A program made the translations under genes and the position numbers. The notes beneath the pieces are model-generated. The model had not been told where the DNA came from, did no database searches, and saw nothing but the letters and a program-made list of their open reading frames with translations. From positions 6,306,501 through 6,370,500 of the forward strand of contig NZ_CP100604.1 in assembly GCF_031202265.1 (NCBI RefSeq): 64,000 nt of DNA. The letters run 5' to 3'. Below, one piece after another: positions 43,195-51,954 of the stretch (position 1 is its first letter; the number at the start of each line of letters is the position of its first letter). The DNA is from Bradyrhizobium sp. Ash2021 (lineage in GTDB: Bacteria > Pseudomonadota > Alphaproteobacteria > Rhizobiales > Xanthobacteraceae).

Positions 43195-44393
43195 GGTGCC
43201 TCCATCAGCTTGGTTTGCTCGTCGGCCTTCTCGAACATCGCGAAGGTGGTATTCGGCTTGCGCAACTGCTTGGTAACGCGAATGGCGACGCGATCGCCGA
43301 CCCGGCCCATGCGGCCTTCGGTCAGGACGACGTTGCCGCAGCGAACCGAGACCAGCGCATCGGCACGCATTTCCAGTGGCAGGGTGTCGCCGACCTTCAG
43401 CTTCATCAGCTGCTTCAGCGGGATATCGGCCTCGTAGAGCACGGCATCGACCGCGATCTCGGCCTGCGCCACCTCGGTGGCGAAATGGCCTTCCCAGATC
43501 GGGTCGCGGCCGAATTTTTCGCCCATGAACATCTGCAACAGCACCGGCCGGATCGGCTCGATGGTCGCATAGGGCAGCAGCAGCTCGATATTGCCGCCGC
43601 GGTCTTCCATGTCGATGCGCAGGCGCACCAGGATCGCGGCGTTGGCCGGGCGGCTGATGGCGGCAAAGCGCGGATTGGTTTCCAGGCGGTCGATCGAGAA
43701 CGTCACCGGCGACAGCGGCCGGAACGCCTGCTCGGCGTCCGACAGCACGACCTCGACCAGCCGCTTGACCAGATTGGTTTCGATCGTGGTGTAGGGCCGG
43801 CCCTCGATTCGCATCGAAGTCTGGCCGCGGCGGCCGCCGAGCAGCACGTCGATGATCGAATAGATCAGGCTGGAATCCACGGTGGCGAGGCCGAAATTTT
43901 CCCACTCCTCGGCCTTGAACACGCAAAGCACGGCCGGCAGCGGGATCGAATTCATGTAGTCGCCGAACCGCACCGAGGTGATGCGGTCGAGCGAGACTTC
44001 GACGTTGTCGCTGGTGAAGTTGCGCAGGCTCGTGGTCATCAGCCGCACCAGGCGGTCGAACACGATTTCGAGCATCGGCAGACGCTCGTAGGACACCATC
44101 GCCGAATCGATGATGGCGCGGATGCCGGAATGGTCGTCGAGATTGACGTCGCCGACGGTGAAGCCGAGCAGATTGTCGATCTCCTCCTGCGACAGCACCC
44201 GCTCGCCGGAGTTCTTGTTGCCGAAGTCGCGGCTGCCGTCCTCGACCATGGCGGCCCATTGCAGCGCCATGCTCTCGGAGAGTTCATTGGCCGCAGCCGC
44301 TTCCGCGGCCTCCGCCGGGTCCTCGGAATCCAGCGAGGCTTCCCATTGGGCGGCAATTGCGTCCTGATCGACCTGATCGTTGTTGCCAGCCAT
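43191..44393 (-). CDS. fliM: Flagellar motor switch protein FliM
   Basis: 400 residues. An N-terminal acidic region precedes VLSQEEIDNLLGF, the usual LSQ.EID.LL motif. The middle domain has LPMLEIVFDRLVRLMTTSLRNFTSDNVEVSL and LATVDSSLIYSIIDVLLGGRRGQ. The C-terminal SpoA domain is LEMRADALVSVRCGNVVLTEGRMG. It receives CheY-P and forms the C ring with FliG and FliN, which are not in this window. The N-terminus (about 65 residues before the LSQ motif) is longer than in enterobacteria. Confidence 0.95.
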   Translation of the reverse strand: MAGNNDQVDQDAIAAQWEASLDSEDPAEAAEAAAANELSESMALQWAAMVEDGSRDFGNKNSGERVLSQEEIDNLLGFTVGDVNLDDHSGIRAIIDSAMVSYERLPMLEIVFDRLVRLMTTSLRNFTSDNVEVSLDRITSVRFGDYMNSIPLPAVLCVFKAEEWENFGLATVDSSLIYSIIDVLLGGRRGQTSMRIEGRPYTTIETNLVKRLVEVVLSDAEQAFRPLSPVTFSIDRLETNPRFAAISRPANAAILVRLRIDMEDRGGNIELLLPYATIEPIRPVLLQMFMGEKFGRDPIWEGHFATEVAQAEIAVDAVLYEADIPLKQLMKLKVGDTLPLEMRADALVSVRCGNVVLTEGRMGRVGDRVAIRVTKQLRKPNTTFAMFEKADEQTKLMEAP

Positions 44394-44411
44394 GATTCTA
44401 CATCCGTCTCG

Positions 44412-44906
44412 TCACTGGACGAGAACTTCCTTGAACAGCACCGCGCTGACCTGATTGGGCGATACCGCCGAATTCACCCGCTTGGTCAGCTCTTCCTTGA
44501 GGCGAAACAGTCCGGCCGAACCGTTCAGATCGGACGGCCGCAATTCGCGCAAGTACGTCTGGAACAGATCGGTGACGCGCGGCAGGGACGGCTTGATGGA
44601 CTCGGCCTGCTTCTCTTCCTTGACCTCGAGCACGATCTTCATTTTGAGATATTGCACCCGCTCGCCCGGCGCGCCGACCAGATTGACCATCATGTCCGGC
44701 ACTTCGACAAAGGACGGCGGCTTCGGCGGCAGCGCTTCGGCGCGCATCTCCTCGCCGTGACCGCCGCGCATGAAGAAGAACCAGCCCGCGCCGCCGCCGA
44801 GGATGGCGATGAATCCCACCGCGGCGATCATCAGCTTGAGCTTGCCCTTTTTCGCAGACGAGCCTTCGGCGCCGTCGGCCGCGCCTTCCGCTTCGTTGTC
44901 CGCCAT
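44412..44906 (-). CDS. fliL: Flagellar basal body-associated protein FliL
   Basis: 164 residues: a cytoplasmic acidic start, one membrane helix (LMIAAVGFIAILGGGAGWFFFM) and a periplasmic domain with FVEVPDMMVNLVG, YLKMKIVLEV, LPRVTDLFQTYLRELRPSDLNGSAGLFRLKEEL and VSAVLFKEVLVQ. FliL surrounds the stators. It is the first gene of the fliL-fliM-DUF6468-motE operon and lies 18 bases before fliM. Confidence 0.93.
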   Translation of the reverse strand: MADNEAEGAADGAEGSSAKKGKLKLMIAAVGFIAILGGGAGWFFFMRGGHGEEMRAEALPPKPPSFVEVPDMMVNLVGAPGERVQYLKMKIVLEVKEEKQAESIKPSLPRVTDLFQTYLRELRPSDLNGSAGLFRLKEELTKRVNSAVSPNQVSAVLFKEVLVQ

Positions 44907-45019
44907 TGCCCCGCCCGCTCATCAGGAGAACGAACGCGATTGCCGCCTGCCGGGCTTTAGGACGCGATACAAATGCCGCCAGCGCACACGCGCTCTCTAC
45001 GTGCAACGCTAGGGTAATA

Positions 45020-45027
45020 ATGGTTAA
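45020..45027. promoter_or_regulatory. ATGGTTAA octamer (CtrA-type half site) before fliL
   Basis: atggttaa, followed by cggaacctttc so that the second half is imperfect. It lies 114 bases upstream of fliL in the 378-base space shared with flgF. That space holds no convincing gene. Confidence 0.4.
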
Positions 45028-45155
45028 CGGAACCTTTCCATTGCCCTGCAACTAGGAAAAAACTGCCGGGCAAACATGGTCAACAAGACCTTTCTGCCGC
45101 CCTCGGTCTACCCCTGCAAAACACCCAAACCGTTCAAAAATCAGCGTTTTCTCAA

Positions 45156-45172
45156 TTGGCACGGCTTTCGCT
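45156..45172 (+). promoter_or_regulatory. Candidate sigma-54 promoter for flgF-flgG-flgA-flgH
   Basis: ttggcacggctttcgct matches TTGGCACG-N4-TTGCT with a perfect -24 box and one mismatch in the -12 box. The GG to GC spacing is exactly 10. It lies 113 bases upstream of flgF. Sigma-54 drives comparable genes in Caulobacter. Confidence 0.55.
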
Positions 45173-45284
45173 CTGATGTTGGCGAACCCGGAGGCGCTTG
45201 GGAGAGCCCTCTTACGGTTTGCGAGATCCGAAAGCAAAGCTTGGGAGAGCCGCGCACGGATCGATTTGAAGGGGAGAACCACCG

Positions 45285-46049
45285 ATGGAGAATACGCTTC
45301 TCGTCGGACTTTCGCGGCAGATGACGCTGGAACGGCAGATGGATGTCGTTGCCAACAACGTTGCGAACGTCAATACGTCAGGTTTCAAGGCCGACCGCTC
45401 GCTGTTCGAGGAATATCTGCGGTCGGGCGCGCATGAGGATAATTTCGCCTCCAGCGACCGCCGCGTCTCCTTCGTGCAGGACCGCGGCACCTTCCACGAT
45501 TTCGCACCCGGCAGTACCGAGCTGACCAAGAACCCGCTCGACGTCGCGATCGACGGCGCCGGCTTCCTGGTGGTGCAGACCCCGGCCGGCGAGCGCTACA
45601 CCCGCGACGGCGGCCTGCAGATCAACAACCAGGGCCAGCTCGTCACCGTCAGCGGCAATCCCGTGCTCGGCGCCTCCGGCCCGATCGTGTTCCAGCCGAC
45701 CGACCATGACATCAGCATCGCCGCCGACGGCTATGTCACGGTGCAGGAAGGCATCGGCCGCACCGACTCGGTCCGCGGCAAGCTGCGGATGGTGAGCTTT
45801 GCCGATGCGCAGAAGCTGCTGAAGGAAGGCTCCAACCTCTATTCGGCCGGCACCGGCACCGCCGCGCAGCCGGACACCACCTCGCGCGTGCGCCAGGGCT
45901 TTATCGAGAAATCGAACGTCAATTCGGTCACCGAGATGAGCCGCATGATCGAGATCACGCGCACCTACACCCAGATTTCGACGCTGCTGCAGCAGCAGAG
46001 CGACTTGCACAAATCCGCCATCGAGAAACTCGCCGACGTTCCGGCTTAA
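45285..46049 (+). CDS. flgF: Flagellar rod protein FlgF
   Basis: 254 residues. The start LVGLSRQMTLERQMDVVANNVANVNTSGFKADR and the end SNVNSVTEMSRMIEITRTYTQISTLLQQQ are the paired rod helices. ELTKNPLDVAIDGAGFLVVQTPAGERYTRDGGLQINNQGQLVT is the shared FlgF/FlgG core. It links the proximal rod to FlgG. GGGGAG precedes the ATG. It is the first gene of the plus-strand flgF-flgG-flgA-flgH series. Confidence 0.94.
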   Translation: MENTLLVGLSRQMTLERQMDVVANNVANVNTSGFKADRSLFEEYLRSGAHEDNFASSDRRVSFVQDRGTFHDFAPGSTELTKNPLDVAIDGAGFLVVQTPAGERYTRDGGLQINNQGQLVTVSGNPVLGASGPIVFQPTDHDISIAADGYVTVQEGIGRTDSVRGKLRMVSFADAQKLLKEGSNLYSAGTGTAAQPDTTSRVRQGFIEKSNVNSVTEMSRMIEITRTYTQISTLLQQQSDLHKSAIEKLADVPA

Positions 46050-46063
46050 GGGGAGACTGACCG

Positions 46064-46852
46064 ATGCGCGCTCTTTATACCGCAGCGACCGGAATGGCGG
46101 CACAGGAACTCAACGTTCAGGTGATCTCCAACAACATCGCCAACCTGCGCACCACCGGCTACAAGAAGCAGCGCGCCGCGTTCCAGGACCTGATCTACGA
46201 TCATGTGCGCCGGGTCGGCGCGCAGGCCTCCGACCAGGGCACCATCCTGCCGGTCGGCGTCGACCTCGGCGGCGGCGTCAAAACCGTCGGCACGCCGCGG
46301 CTGATGAGCCAGGGCACGCTGGCGGCGACCGGCAACGATCTCGACATCGCGATCCGCGGCGAAGGCTTCTTCAAGATCCAGATGCCGGACGGCACCTTTG
46401 CCTACACCCGCGACGGCTCGTTCCAGATGGACAACACCGGCCGCGTCGTCAACGCGCAGGGCAACCCGGTGCAGCCGACCATCACGATCCCGCAGAACGC
46501 CTCGGGCATCACCATCAACGCGCAGGGCCAGCTCTCGGTAACGCTGCCGGGCTCGACCACGCCGACCACGGTCGGCCAGATCGGCCTGACCCGCTTCATC
46601 AACAAGGCCGGCCTGCAGCCGATCGGCGACAATTTGTTCACGGATACGCCGGCCTCCGGCGCGCCGCAGGACGGCATCGCCAACACCGACGGTTTTGGCG
46701 ACATGCAGCAGTCCAATCTCGAACAGGCCAACGTCGAAGTGGTCTCGGAAATCTCCGATTTGATCGCAGCCCAGCGCGCCTACGAGATGAACGCAAAGGT
46801 CGTCAGCGCGGCCGACCAGATGCTGCAATCCGCTACTGCCCTGTTCCGCTGA
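46064..46852 (+). CDS. flgG: Flagellar distal rod protein FlgG
   Basis: 262 residues, the standard length. It starts MRALYTAATGMAAQELNVQVISNNIANLRTTGYKKQRAAFQDL and ends SNVEVVSEISDLIAAQRAYEMNAKVVSAADQML in type (here EQANVEVV). The middle has the usual GEGFFKIQMPDGTFAYTRDGSFQ. It forms the distal rod through the P and L rings. It lies 14 bases after flgF and 9 before flgA. Confidence 0.97.
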   Translation: MRALYTAATGMAAQELNVQVISNNIANLRTTGYKKQRAAFQDLIYDHVRRVGAQASDQGTILPVGVDLGGGVKTVGTPRLMSQGTLAATGNDLDIAIRGEGFFKIQMPDGTFAYTRDGSFQMDNTGRVVNAQGNPVQPTITIPQNASGITINAQGQLSVTLPGSTTPTTVGQIGLTRFINKAGLQPIGDNLFTDTPASGAPQDGIANTDGFGDMQQSNLEQANVEVVSEISDLIAAQRAYEMNAKVVSAADQMLQSATALFR

Positions 46853-46861
46853 GGAAAGCAC

Positions 46862-47941
46862 ATGATCGCCCGCTCGCTCCTCCTCGCAGCCGCCCTGCTC
46901 GCAGCCTCGGCAATCGCGGCCGCAGCCCAGACCCGCGACGAAATCATCGCAACCCCGGTGCTGCGCGCCAGCGTCACGGTGTCGGGCGATATCGTACGGA
47001 TCGGCGACATCATCGACAATGCCGGCAGCGCCGCGCAGATCGCGATCTATCGCGCGCCCGATCTCGGCACGACCGGCGCGCTGCCGGTCTCGCAGGTGCT
47101 CTCCGCATTGCGGGCGCATCAGGTGATCGGCGTCGACACGCGGGATCTCAAGGAGATTTCGGTGACGCGGCTGGCCCGCACGCTCGAGGGCAAGGACATC
47201 GAGAGCCAGGTCGCGCATGCGCTGGAACGCAAGAACGGCCTCGGCGACGCCTCCAATCTGAGCCTGACCTTCGATCGCGATCCCGGCGATATCCGCCTCG
47301 ACGCCGCCAATACCGGCAGCCTGCAGGCGACCTCGGTGCGCTACGAGCCGCGCAGCAGCCGCTTCGACGTCACGCTCGAAATATCGAACGAGACCGGTGC
47401 CGCGCCGACCAAGCTGCGCTTTACCGGCACCGCGATCGAGACCGTGGAAGCCGCGGTGCTGGCGCGCAATGTCGAGTCCAAGGAAGTGCTGAAATCCTCC
47501 GACGTGGTGGTCGAGCGCAGGCCGAAAGCCGAAGTCGGCGTTGACGCTGCAACCCGCGACCGCGCCGTCGGCATGCAGGCACGCCGCCAGCTTCGCACCG
47601 GCCAGGCGTTGCGCGTCGCCGATCTCGCCAGGCCCGATCTGGTGCAGCGCGACCAGAACGTCACGCTGATCTATGAAACACCCGGGATTTATATCACCGT
47701 TCGCGGCAAGGCCATGGAGAACGGCACCGAGGGCGACGTCGTCAGCGTCACGAACCTGCAATCCAGGCGCACCGTATCCGGCGCCGTCACCGGCCGCGGC
47801 CAGGTCACGATTTCGGTCGCCACCCCGCGCCCCGCGCCGGTCAGCGATGCCACCTCATCAAAGCTCGGCGCCGCCGAGCCTGCCGCCCCCGCCCCTGTCG
47901 CCGTCGCCAATGTCAGTTCAGTCGCTCCAAAAGCCGAGTAA
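46862..47941 (+). CDS. flgA: P-ring assembly chaperone FlgA
   Basis: 359 residues, longer than the about 220 of enterobacteria because of an N-terminal beta region. A signal peptide (SLLLAAALLAASAIAAAAQ) starts it. The C-terminal SAF domain has LARNVESKEVLKSSDVVVERRPK, MQARRQLRTGQALRVADLARPDLVQRDQNVTLIYETPGIYITVRGKAMENGTEGDVVSVTN, clearly FlgA. A Pro/Ala-rich tail ends it. It helps FlgI assemble in the periplasm. The next gene, flgH, starts 5 bases after its stop. Confidence 0.93.
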   Translation: MIARSLLLAAALLAASAIAAAAQTRDEIIATPVLRASVTVSGDIVRIGDIIDNAGSAAQIAIYRAPDLGTTGALPVSQVLSALRAHQVIGVDTRDLKEISVTRLARTLEGKDIESQVAHALERKNGLGDASNLSLTFDRDPGDIRLDAANTGSLQATSVRYEPRSSRFDVTLEISNETGAAPTKLRFTGTAIETVEAAVLARNVESKEVLKSSDVVVERRPKAEVGVDAATRDRAVGMQARRQLRTGQALRVADLARPDLVQRDQNVTLIYETPGIYITVRGKAMENGTEGDVVSVTNLQSRRTVSGAVTGRGQVTISVATPRPAPVSDATSSKLGAAEPAAPAPVAVANVSSVAPKAE

Positions 47942-47946
47942 TGTAA

Positions 47947-48702
47947 ATGTCAGCCTCCCGTATTAACCGCATCGTCCTGTCCGGCGCCTTGCTGGCGCTC
48001 GGCACCTTCGCCAGCGGTTGTTCCGCGATCGACCGTCTCTCCCAGATCGGCGAGACGCCGAAGCTGACGGCGATCGAAAATCCGACCACGCAGCCCGGCT
48101 ACAAGCCGGTGCAGATGCCGATGCCGAAGCCGGAGCAGGCTTCATATAACGCGAACTCGTTGTGGCGAAACGGCTCCAGAGCCTTCTTCAAGGACCAGCG
48201 CGCGGCGCGAATCGGCGATCTCCTCACCGTGACAGTGAATTTTACCGACAAGGCCAATATCGCCAACGAGAGCCAGCGCAGCCGGGCCTCAAAGGAAGAT
48301 TCCGGGATCGACGACTTCATCGGCGCGAAGACACTCGGCGTACAGGCGCAAAAGGTGTTGCCAGGCCGCATATTGACCACCGATTCCAGTTCCACCTACG
48401 ACGGCAAGGGCTCGGTCAACCGCCAGGAAAATCTGCAGACCAACGTCGCCGCAGTCGTTACCCAGATTTTGCCGAACGGCAATCTCGTGGTCGAGGGCAA
48501 GCAGGAGATCCGCGTCAACTACGAAATCCGCGAATTGATCGTGGCCGGTGTCGTGCGTCCAGAGGACATCCAGAGCGACAATACCATCGATTCGAGCAAG
48601 ATCGCGCAGGCCCGCATCGCCTATGGCGGCCGCGGCCAGATCTCCGACTTCCAGCAGCCACGTTACGGCCAGCAAGTGACCGACATTCTGCTGCCGTTCT
48701 AG
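47947..48702 (+). CDS. flgH: Flagellar L-ring lipoprotein FlgH
   Basis: 251 residues with a lipoprotein signal (ALLALGTFASGC, lipidation Cys near residue 26). SLWRNGSRAFFKDQRAARIGDLLTVTV, FTDKANIANESQRSR and GRGQISDFQQPRYGQQVTDILLPF are FlgH motifs. It forms the outer-membrane L ring. A GCATGATC-type repeat follows the stop directly. Confidence 0.96.
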   Translation: MSASRINRIVLSGALLALGTFASGCSAIDRLSQIGETPKLTAIENPTTQPGYKPVQMPMPKPEQASYNANSLWRNGSRAFFKDQRAARIGDLLTVTVNFTDKANIANESQRSRASKEDSGIDDFIGAKTLGVQAQKVLPGRILTTDSSSTYDGKGSVNRQENLQTNVAAVVTQILPNGNLVVEGKQEIRVNYEIRELIVAGVVRPEDIQSDNTIDSSKIAQARIAYGGRGQISDFQQPRYGQQVTDILLPF

Positions 48703-48750
48703 GGCATGATCCCAAAAAGTGGAAACCGGTTTTTGGATAAGATCAAGCCC
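48703..48750. repeat. GCATGATC-type repeat, family B, after flgH
   Basis: gggcatgatcc ... ggaaaccggttttt ... gatcaagccc, an imperfect inverted repeat related to the element at 12131-12206. It starts at the base after the flgH stop and probably forms the 3' hairpin of the flgFGAH transcript. Confidence 0.65.
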
Positions 48751-48969
48751 ACTCAATAACGAGCTCCCACACCTCATTGCGAACCTAGGCGCGATGATGT
48801 GTTCCAACGCGGCCTTCGCCAGCTCCCCTGGCGAAGGCCGCGGTCGTTTTTTGCGGTTCAATGTTGTTTTGGCGGACCCGGCTCCATCGAAACGCCCAGA
48901 ATTTCAGGCAACAGGCGAACCAATTTGATGCTAAATGGCACCTGCGCGAAACTTTTCTTCAAACCGGAC

Positions 48970-49689
48970 ATGACGATGCGCTTCTGCTGGCAACTCCTTG
49001 CCGTTGCGAGTTTTATCTCGATGGCTCCGGCGGCGGCCGCGCCACCCGACGGCACGCGGCCGCTCGTTCCCGTCGCGGCCGAGCCCGAGCACGAAGAGCC
49101 CGATATCGACATGTACGCGCTGATGTCGGGCAAGTGCACCACGCTCAGGATCGCGGGCCGCGATTTCACGTGCAAGGCGGTGGCCTATTTTCACAGCCAG
49201 CAAGGCCGCGCCCATTTTACCATCGTGCTCGACGACCCCAGGGACGCCAGCCATATCATCTCGTTCTCCGGCGAAAACGGCCGGCGGGACCAGGACAATG
49301 TCTACGAGCTGCTGGTCGACAAGATGCTGCTGAATTCCAAGGACCGGCCGAGGGTCGACGGCCTGCCGGTGCCGTCGGCCGAACCGTCGGCGGGCAGCTG
49401 CAAGCAGATCGGGATCATCACGAAGACACCGATCTCCAGCATCTCCTGTGCGGCGACCACCGCCAACGGCAAGAAATACGAACTGCAATTCGAGTCCGAC
49501 GGTTCGCCGATCACATTGCGAAAAATCCGGCAATCCTCGCTCACGGAAGAGAAGCGCCGCGCCAAAAAAGCCGAGCAACTCGAATGCCGCCGCAAGGCCG
49601 ATATCGCCAAGGTGCTGCCGCGGGACTGGACCGCGTTTGTTATCCGGTGCCTGGCAGAGGATGGGGAGCCGGCGAAGGCGGAGCAGTGA
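48970..49689 (+). CDS. Secreted hypothetical protein with conserved cysteines
   Basis: 239 residues from the ATG at 48970, which gives a signal peptide (MRFCWQLLAVASFISMAPAAAA). The mature part has SGKCTTLRIAGRDFTCKAVAYFHSQQGRAHFTIVLDD, GSCKQIG, SISCAATT, QLECRRKAD and VIRCLAED, an even number of cysteines that could form disulfides. ATG 48928 is a longer alternative start. A basic, helical end (EEKRRAKKAEQLECRRKADIAKVLP) is seen. The function is unknown. Confidence 0.7.
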   Translation: MTMRFCWQLLAVASFISMAPAAAAPPDGTRPLVPVAAEPEHEEPDIDMYALMSGKCTTLRIAGRDFTCKAVAYFHSQQGRAHFTIVLDDPRDASHIISFSGENGRRDQDNVYELLVDKMLLNSKDRPRVDGLPVPSAEPSAGSCKQIGIITKTPISSISCAATTANGKKYELQFESDGSPITLRKIRQSSLTEEKRRAKKAEQLECRRKADIAKVLPRDWTAFVIRCLAEDGEPAKAEQ

Positions 49690-49857
49690 GGGGGATGGGG
49701 CCGAGCGTTAGCTCAAGCATTGCCTCTCCCCTATTTCTAAGGCTTGCCCAAAACAAGCAAGCCACCGACAAACGAACAACTACACCCAACCGCCATCCGA
49801 ACGCTGACCCGCCCCGCTGAACCTCACGAAGGCGGAGGTCGAGCGGACACCGCCTAA

Positions 49858-49896
49858 GCATGCAAAACGGAATCGTTGGGATTCCGAAACATGCTT
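49858..49896. repeat. Hairpin-forming inverted repeat
   Basis: gcatgcaaaacGGAATC-gttgg-GATTCCgaaacatgc pairs over most of its length. It lies in the 49690-49924 space, which otherwise shows no gene. It may be a terminator for the gene ending at 49689 or a small dispersed palindrome. Confidence 0.5.
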
Positions 49897-49924
49897 TGTC
49901 CATAATCTAAACGACCGTCTAACT

Positions 49925-50205
49925 CTAAGCCGCTATCGCCCGCGAAGAGCCGCGGCGCGGCTTGTGGCGCACGACGACGTCTACTTTGTAGTCCAATCGA
50001 TCCAGGCATCGAACCAACCGATCGATCGAGAATTTGCCGACGCGACCGGTGACAAGCGCGGAAACGTCCGGCTGCTTGAGCCCAAGCAAGAGATTTGAAG
50101 CCGCACTCCGCCGTTCATCGACGATAAAGAGCCAGATTCCGGGCTCGCAGAAGCCGGGCTGCTGCGGCTTGGGCCGGAACCAATCTCATTGCCCGAAGGT
50201 TGTTG
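49925..50205 (-). pseudogene. Degenerate XRE/HigA-type antitoxin
   Basis: The last 50 codons on the minus strand read LLLGLKQPDVSALVTGRVGKF and continue SIDRLVRCLDRLDYKVDVVVRHKPRRG to a stop at 49925. This is the helix-turn-helix and tail of HigA-type antitoxins. Upstream the match shifts frame (ARLLRARNLALYRR in one frame, VDERRSAAS in another), and GNEIGS-like sequence further on looks like the decayed SGNVF start. No intact start or toxin partner is present. Confidence 0.5.
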
Positions 50206-50274
50206 TCTGAGATGCGCTTCCGAGGACGCCGCCCGGCGATCCACTGGACTGACCCATCGTGGAGCCAGACCGCA

Positions 50275-50493
50275 ATGAAAGATTTTTCGAACGCGGCGTT
50301 CGCACCGGAAACCATCAAGACGATGACGACGGCGCTCAAGGCTTCCGTGGCGACGCTGCCGGAACCGGTGAGTTCGCATCACGTGCATCGACTGGCGGAG
50401 ACGATCCTTCGCGAGACCAGGGACGGCGAGCGCAATGCATCCGTGCTGCAACGCTTGGCGCTGCTGGAATTGCAGATCGGTTCGGGCGATTGA
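50275..50493 (+). CDS. Conserved small hypothetical protein (72 residues)
   Basis: From the ATG at 50275 the product is MKDFSNAAFAPETIKTMTTA, then LPEPVSSHHVHRLAETILRETRDGERNASVLQRLALLELQIG. It is helical and soluble. The pattern of an N-terminal amphipathic helix followed by two helices fits a small conserved rhizobial protein; I know of no assigned function. GGAG is 12 bases upstream. In-frame ATGs further upstream overlap the decayed antitoxin and are less likely. Confidence 0.65.
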   Translation: MKDFSNAAFAPETIKTMTTALKASVATLPEPVSSHHVHRLAETILRETRDGERNASVLQRLALLELQIGSGD

Positions 50494-50609
50494 TCCTTCG
50501 TCGGGATTTCGAAACCGAAAATAGTTCCCGCTACATTTTGCTGTCGTCGCAGGAACTTCACGCCGCACCGGCGATTTCCTTTCCACCATCATGAGGAGAG
50601 GAGCTTTAA

Positions 50610-50864
50610 ATGAAGTACGCTTTGGTGATTGCGACCGTTGCCGCGCTGGCTACCCCGGCTTTGGCGGACGAGGTTGGCGTTAAGGTTGGCCCGGTTGGCG
50701 CCGGCGTGACGGTCGGCGAAGGCCATCGGGACTATGATCGGGATCGCGATCGTGACCGCACCACCGTCATCAAGGAACGCGAGCCCACCGATCGTACCAC
50801 GGTGATCAAGAAGGAACGCGGTGAAGGCGTGGAACACAAAACCATCATCCATGAGCGCGACTAA
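50610..50864 (+). CDS. Small secreted charged-repeat protein
   Basis: 84 residues. A signal peptide (MKYALVIATVAALATPALA) is followed by GVKVGPVGAGVTVGEGH and a highly charged repeat YDRDRDRDRTTVIKERE, DRTTVIKKERG, KTIIHERD. The TTVIK unit occurs twice. GAGGAGAGGAG precedes the ATG. Probably periplasmic; function unknown. A clear terminator follows its stop. Confidence 0.8.
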   Translation: MKYALVIATVAALATPALADEVGVKVGPVGAGVTVGEGHRDYDRDRDRDRTTVIKEREPTDRTTVIKKERGEGVEHKTIIHERD

Positions 50865-50874
50865 TGTTTCCAAG

Positions 50875-50911
50875 GCGCGCTTCTCGCAAGGGAAGTGCGC
50901 TTTTTCTTTTT
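50875..50911 (+). terminator. Rho-independent terminator
   Basis: gcgcgcttc (50875-50883) pairs with gaagtgcgc (50892-50900) with one mismatch, and a T-rich run tttttcttttt follows. It lies 10 bases past the stop of the 84-residue secreted protein. Confidence 0.88.
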
Positions 50912-50956
50912 AATCACAAATCTGCTGCTGCGCGCTCGCGCACGCCTGGTCTCGAT

Positions 50957-51205
50957 CTACCTGCGCCGGGCAACGGCCACGCCCAACAGGAAAGCGATCA
51001 GCAGCGAGCCAAGCGGCGCTTCGCGCGCGATATTGCTCAGGATGCTCAGGGGCATTCCGGGCTTGCGGCCCTTGTCGATGGTATCGCCGACAAAGCCGGC
51101 GGCGTTCTTCACCGCCTCGGTGGCTTCCGCTATCGTCGACTTGGGTTCGGGGACCGGATCCAACCCTTCATAGACGAACGGCGGTGGCTGGAAATCATCG
51201 CTCAT
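50957..51205 (-). CDS. Small membrane-anchored hypothetical protein
   Basis: 82 residues from the ATG at 51205 (GGAG 9 bases upstream). A Pro-rich start (MSDDFQPPPFVYEGLDPVPEPKS) is followed by an amphipathic helix STIAEATEAVKNAAGFVGDTIDKG and a C-terminal membrane segment APLGSLLIAFLLGVAVARRR. The layout resembles ElaB/DUF883-type stress-related tail-anchored proteins, but similarity is only general. Confidence 0.65.
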   Translation of the reverse strand: MSDDFQPPPFVYEGLDPVPEPKSTIAEATEAVKNAAGFVGDTIDKGRKPGMPLSILSNIAREAPLGSLLIAFLLGVAVARRR

Positions 51206-51426
51206 GATTGCATTCTCCGGGTCGATCATAGCCAATCTGCTGGCGGGCCGATCGTTCCGGATCGCAGCAAATATCTCCGGGAATGGCGTACTTCCAGCGA
51301 ACCCAGGCGCGGCGATGCAATCACGCCGCCTTCGTCAGCTTTCCTGCTCAAAACCGCTGCCGTTTGGGATATCGGTTAACACTCGCCGGATACACTCGCG
51401 CTCGGCAGCCGACCACAGAGACCGTC

Positions 51427-51888
51427 ATGAAGTTTGCTGCCGCGATTGTGGGACTATTGTTGCTCGCCTCGCCTGCGCGCGCCGAGGTGGACACGCCGAC
51501 TCTCGACAGCTGCAAACGTGTCACTGCGGACGCAGAACGTCTCAAATGTTACGACAAGGCGGCCAGTGCGCCCTCGCCAAAACCCTCCGAAGCCGAAATG
51601 GGCGAAGCAGGCTGGTGGATCATACTTGGCTCAATCGACATCGGCCGCGACAATAACATAACCGCGGAGTCCGGCCGAAAACGAGAAATCGTGGAACGTG
51701 CCGCCGCAAAATGCGGATATCAGGCGTTCAACGACTACTCCATGAAATTCAAGGGAATGGCTTCCGGTTACAACGTCGTCGTGCTGGGCCCGTATCGCTC
51801 GAAGTCTGCCGCCGGCAATATCCTCGAATCCGTCCGTCGCTGTGTGCCGGACGCTTACGTCAGGCAGACGGAATATGCCGGTGAGTAG
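51427..51888 (+). CDS. Secreted SPOR-like domain protein
   Basis: 153 residues. A signal peptide (MKFAAAIVGLLLLASPARA) precedes TLDSCKRVTADAERLKCYDKAA, a small cysteine-pair motif often seen in rhizobial secreted proteins. The C-terminal 75 residues (WWIILGSIDIGRDN...AAAKCGYQAFNDYS...GYNVVVLGPYRSKSAAGNILESVRRCVPDAYVRQ) have the two-repeat pattern of SPOR domains, which bind denuded peptidoglycan. The start is chosen at the signal peptide, not the longer frame from 51283. Confidence 0.65.
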   Translation: MKFAAAIVGLLLLASPARAEVDTPTLDSCKRVTADAERLKCYDKAASAPSPKPSEAEMGEAGWWIILGSIDIGRDNNITAESGRKREIVERAAAKCGYQAFNDYSMKFKGMASGYNVVVLGPYRSKSAAGNILESVRRCVPDAYVRQTEYAGE

Positions 51889-51954
51889 CGGCGGCTTCAA
51901 ATCGATCGCCATGCGCTGACTGCCCGACGGGCAAATCAGTAATTTCTGTCAAGC

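Noticed and set aside
42757..44259. A 500-codon open frame on the minus strand through fliM
   Set aside because: Only its last 145 codons (from 43194) are a real gene; the rest is fliM read in another frame.
45076..45324. Possible 82-residue protein upstream of flgF
   Set aside because: It overlaps the candidate sigma-54 promoter and the flgF start and has no ribosome-binding site or recognisable domain.
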